Below are positions 22,683 to 24,518 of a stretch of DNA of 24,518 nucleotides, piece by piece. The translations under genes and the position numbers were made by a program. Position 1 is the stretch's first letter, and every line of letters starts with the position of its first letter. The notes under the pieces were generated by a model. It saw nothing but the letters and a program-made list of their open reading frames with translations. It ran no database searches and was not told the origin of the DNA. The stretch comes from Paludibacteraceae bacterium. Its GTDB lineage: Bacteria; Bacteroidota; Bacteroidia; Bacteroidales; Paludibacteraceae. The stretch spans positions 1 through 24,518 of the forward strand of contig CAJGDW010000011.1 in assembly GCA_904502115.1 (NCBI GenBank), written 5' to 3'.

Positions 22683-22753
22683 GGTTCCTTGGCCGAGTGG
22701 TTAGGCACCGGTCTGCAAAACCGTCTACAGCAGTTCGAATCTGCTAGGAACCT
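22683..22753 (+). tRNA. tRNA-Cys (anticodon GCA)
   Basis: All cloverleaf parts can be drawn by hand. The acceptor GGTTCCT pairs with AGGAACC, the D stem is GCC/GGC, and the T stem is AGCAG/CTGCT with a TTCGAAT loop. The anticodon loop CTGCAAA gives GCA for cysteine. The discriminator base is T (U73), as required for Cys. CCA is not encoded. The outermost anticodon-stem pair (27-43) is a C.U mismatch, where many tRNA-Cys have G.U. A strong terminator follows. Confidence 0.95.
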
Positions 22754-22755
22754 CT

Positions 22756-22788
22756 AAGAGAATGACACTAGTCGTTCTCTTTTTTTTT
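22756..22788 (+). terminator. Intrinsic terminator of tRNA-Cys
   Basis: AGAGAATGAC pairs with GTCGTTCTCT (one G.U pair) around the loop ACTA, followed by a run of eight or more T residues. It starts 3 bp after the tRNA. Confidence 0.93.
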
Positions 22789-22806
22789 GCTATCCCTCCT
22801 TCTCTA

Positions 22807-22820
22807 CGCCTAAACGATTC
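22807..22820 (+). repeat. Short 8-bp unit remnant left of long REP-like copy L2
   Basis: One full CGCCTAAA unit and a partial CGATTC directly precede the hairpin element. With the array at 22883-22914, the hairpin is bracketed by units on both sides, as at 7325-7415. Confidence 0.6.
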
Positions 22821-22877
22821 ATTCGGGCACTTTTTCCCTATCGGTCAACAACACGTCGACAAGCTCAGTGACCGAAT
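22821..22877 (+). repeat. Long REP-like repeat, copy L2 (57 bp)
   Basis: This is the reverse complement of 785-840 with a single base difference: an extra G. Outer arms ATTCGGGCAC and GTGACCGAAT form a 10-bp stem with the same G.A mismatch as the short copies. A 24-bp insert after the left arm carries CCCTATCGGTCA. This can pair with TGACCGAATAGGG at the right end (skipping one base), so two alternative folds are possible. Confidence 0.85.
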
Positions 22878-22882
22878 AGGGT

Positions 22883-22914
22883 CGCCTAAACGACTAAACG
22901 AATAAACGACTAAA
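22883..22914 (+). repeat. 8-bp unit array, four units, upstream of the aminotransferase
   Basis: CGCCTAAA, CGACTAAA, CGAATAAA and CGACTAAA in unbroken phase, ending 1 bp before the TTTG box of the next promoter. Confidence 0.8.
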
Positions 22915-22915
22915 T

Positions 22916-22946
22916 TTTGTCATTTACTGCTAATTTCGTATCTTTG
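22916..22946 (+). promoter_or_regulatory. Promoter of the aminotransferase gene
   Basis: TTTG (22916-22919), 19 bp, TATCTTTG (22939-22946), both perfect. The ATG is 35 bp downstream. The -33 box directly abuts the 8-bp array. Confidence 0.78.
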
Positions 22947-22981
22947 CACCTTATTATGCATAAAAATACGTAATCTGCACT

Positions 22982-24286
22982 ATGAAAACAGTTATAGAGC
23001 CATCTATCATCGATGGCATCATGCAAGAACTAGAAATTAAAGACATACAAACCGCATCCATTCGTCAAATTGGTGCATTGGTACGCAAAGCCGAAATGGC
23101 TACCGGACAAGAATACATCCACTTTGAGATGGGCATTCCTGGACTTCCCCCTTCTGCTGTTGGCGTACAAGCCGAATGCGAAGCCCTTCAAAAAGGCGTT
23201 GCATCGCAATATCCCATTATCGATGGTATTCCAGCTTTAAAACAAGAAGCCTCTCGCTTTATCAAAGCCTTTTTGAATACCGACATCGACCCAGAAGGAT
23301 GTACCCCAACTGTAGGTTCCATGCAAGCATCATTTGCTTCGCTTATGCTTTGCTCGCAGTTGGATCCTAAAAAAGATACCATTTTATACATCGACCCAGG
23401 TTTCCCTGTACAAAAAATGCAGGCAAACGTAATTGGCGCTAAAATTGCCTCGTTCGATATTGCCGATTACCGCGACGAGAAACTACGCGAAAAATTAGAA
23501 AGTTACTTTAAGCAAGGCAACATTTGTGCGGTTCTTTATTCTAGCCCCAACAACCCATCTTGGATGTGCTTGAACCATCAAGAATTGCAAATCATTGGCG
23601 AATTAGCTACCAAATACGATGTTATTGTTATCGAAGACTTGGCCTACATGACCATGGACTTCCGTCAAGACTTTGGCATCCCATTCCAAGCACCCTATCA
23701 ACCATCTGTATCGCACTATACCGACAACTACATTTTGTTGATGAGTGCCTCTAAAATTTTCAGCTATGCAGGTCAACGTATTGCAGTTGCTTGTATTTCC
23801 GATGCTTTGTACCACAGACACTACAACAGCCTTGCTGAACGTTACGGCATTGCACGTTTTGGTGCTGCCTACAGTTACGTATTTTTGTACACTTTCTCGT
23901 CGGGTGTATCGCACTCGGCACAATACGCCATGGCTGCCATGCTAAAAGCGGCTTGCGATGGTACTTATACCTTTGTGCAAGACGTAAAAGAATATGCTAA
24001 TCGTACCGCTAAAATCAAAACTATTTTAGAACGCAATGGTTTCCATATCGTTTACGACAAAGACGGAGAATGCCCCGTTAGCGATGGCTTCTTCTTTACC
24101 ATTGGCTATAAAAACATGTCTGGAGCCGAATTACTAAAAGAATTGTTGTATTACGGTGTGAGTGGCATCGACCTTGCTACCACCGGTTCTACCCGCGCTG
24201 GTATCAGAGCTTGTTCGTCGAACATTCTACCCCACCATTACCAATTGTTAGAAGAACGCTTGCAGCTTTTCAATCAAAACCATTAA
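22982..24286 (+). CDS. Class I/II fold pyridoxal-phosphate aminotransferase
   Basis: The 434-residue protein has the fold type I aminotransferase pattern. IHFEMGIPGLPPS lies near the N-terminus, SSPNNPSW is at about 187-194 with the PLP-contacting Asn, and VIEDLAYMTM has the Asp that holds the ring nitrogen. SASKIFSYAGQRIAV carries the Schiff-base lysine K258 and phosphate-binding R266. A C-terminal arginine in GSTRAGIRACSS fits the substrate carboxylate site. The substrate is not determined. A phenylacetate-CoA ligase-like gene begins 14 bp downstream; that pairing suggests aromatic amino acid or aryl-keto-acid metabolism, but this is inference. It is not HisC: it lies apart from hisGD and shows no HisC-specific features I can name. 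Confidence 0.85.
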   Translation: MKTVIEPSIIDGIMQELEIKDIQTASIRQIGALVRKAEMATGQEYIHFEMGIPGLPPSAVGVQAECEALQKGVASQYPIIDGIPALKQEASRFIKAFLNTDIDPEGCTPTVGSMQASFASLMLCSQLDPKKDTILYIDPGFPVQKMQANVIGAKIASFDIADYRDEKLREKLESYFKQGNICAVLYSSPNNPSWMCLNHQELQIIGELATKYDVIVIEDLAYMTMDFRQDFGIPFQAPYQPSVSHYTDNYILLMSASKIFSYAGQRIAVACISDALYHRHYNSLAERYGIARFGAAYSYVFLYTFSSGVSHSAQYAMAAMLKAACDGTYTFVQDVKEYANRTAKIKTILERNGFHIVYDKDGECPVSDGFFFTIGYKNMSGAELLKELLYYGVSGIDLATTGSTRAGIRACSSNILPHHYQLLEERLQLFNQNH

Positions 24287-24300
24287 GACCCAATACTATC

Positions 24301-24518
24301 ATGAATCAATCGATTTATTTTGAACCACAAATCGAAACCATGTCGCGCCAAGATTTAGAGGCGCTACAACTGGAAAGACTCCAAGAAACCGTAAAACGTG
24401 CTGCTAAGGCACCTTACTATAAGAAAAGGTTTGAAGAAATGGGCATTTCGCCAGACGACATTAAGAGTTTGGCCGATTTGAGCAAATTGCCCTTTACTAC
24501 CAAACAAGACATGCGCGA
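24301..24518 (+). CDS. Phenylacetate-CoA ligase-like protein, N-terminal part (3' end outside window)
   Basis: Seventy-two codons are visible from the ATG, beginning MNQSIYFEPQIETMSRQDLE. The segment LQLERLQETVKRA, then APYYKKRFEEMGISPDDIKS and LADLSKLPFTTKQDMR, is the characteristic start of PaaK-family AMP-forming ligases, which activate phenylacetate or related aryl acids with CoA. The ATP-binding motif lies beyond the window, so the substrate and completeness cannot be judged. The 14-bp gap suggests co-transcription with the aminotransferase. Confidence 0.88.
   Translation, partial: MNQSIYFEPQIETMSRQDLEALQLERLQETVKRAAKAPYYKKRFEEMGISPDDIKSLADLSKLPFTTKQDMR

Noticed and set aside
22982..24286. 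Aminotransferase as the missing hisC
   Set aside because: It is distant from hisGD, has its own promoter, is longer than usual HisC (about 350 residues), and is paired with a PaaK-like gene.
1..24518. A mobilising enzyme (RAYT/HUH transposase) or other mobile gene for the palindromes
   Set aside because: No coding sequence in the window resembles a transposase, integrase or recombinase other than RuvC, so mobilisation can only act in trans.

Overview
The window looks like a chromosomal segment of a Bacteroidota bacterium, most likely order Bacteroidales. The evidence is indirect but consistent. Several intergenic regions carry the Bacteroidetes-type promoter pair (TTTG, about 19-20 bp, TAnnTTTG). 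Starts lack clear Shine-Dalgarno sequences. There is a serine palmitoyltransferase-type enzyme, a 57-residue Hc1/histone H1-like protein, an exbB-exbD-tonB set after pdxJ, and an HD-lpxD-lpxC-lpxA cluster. Nearly all the coding content is housekeeping. I found no phage, plasmid, CRISPR, defence or secondary-metabolite locus.

Layout. 1-3.9 kb: the 3' end of pheT, then yebC, then ruvC and nadK on the minus strand (overlapping as TAATG), then divergent pdxJ. 3.9-10.7 kb: a long plus-strand run of exbB, exbD and tonB (energy transduction to the outer membrane), purM, prfA, pyrF and an HD-domain phosphohydrolase. 10.7-15.2 kb: a well-formed promoter followed by lpxD, lpxC and lpxA (lipid A biosynthesis) and glnS, closed by a bidirectional terminator. 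15.2-18.5 kb, minus strand: a twin-ATPase ABC protein translationally coupled to rimM, then a sphingolipid-type serine palmitoyltransferase. 18.5-21 kb: hisG and hisD, then a small histone-like gene and a second bidirectional terminator. 21-22.2 kb, minus strand: a membrane-anchored TPR protein and ribH. 22.7-24.5 kb: tRNA-Cys with a terminator, an aminotransferase, and the start of a phenylacetate-CoA ligase-like gene.

The least ordinary content lies between the genes. Five intergenic spaces are built from the same small parts: (i) hairpins with a conserved loop, TTCGACARGCTCA, whose stems differ in sequence yet keep one G.A mismatch at the same place; (ii) runs of degenerate 8-bp units such as CGACTAAA, CGCCTAAA, CGACTCAC and CGAATCAC; (iii) a GAGCGAAGCGAA-type element; and (iv) a nearly identical 56/57-bp repeat present twice in opposite orientation about 22 kb apart. 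This resembles a REP/BIME-like dispersed palindrome system combined with short phased arrays. No transposase that could mobilise it is encoded here, so its origin and function remain inference.

Other points worth noting are an LpxC without the C-terminal FabZ domain that is often fused to it in Bacteroidetes, an ABC protein whose first ATPase site looks degenerate, and a his locus reduced to hisGD.
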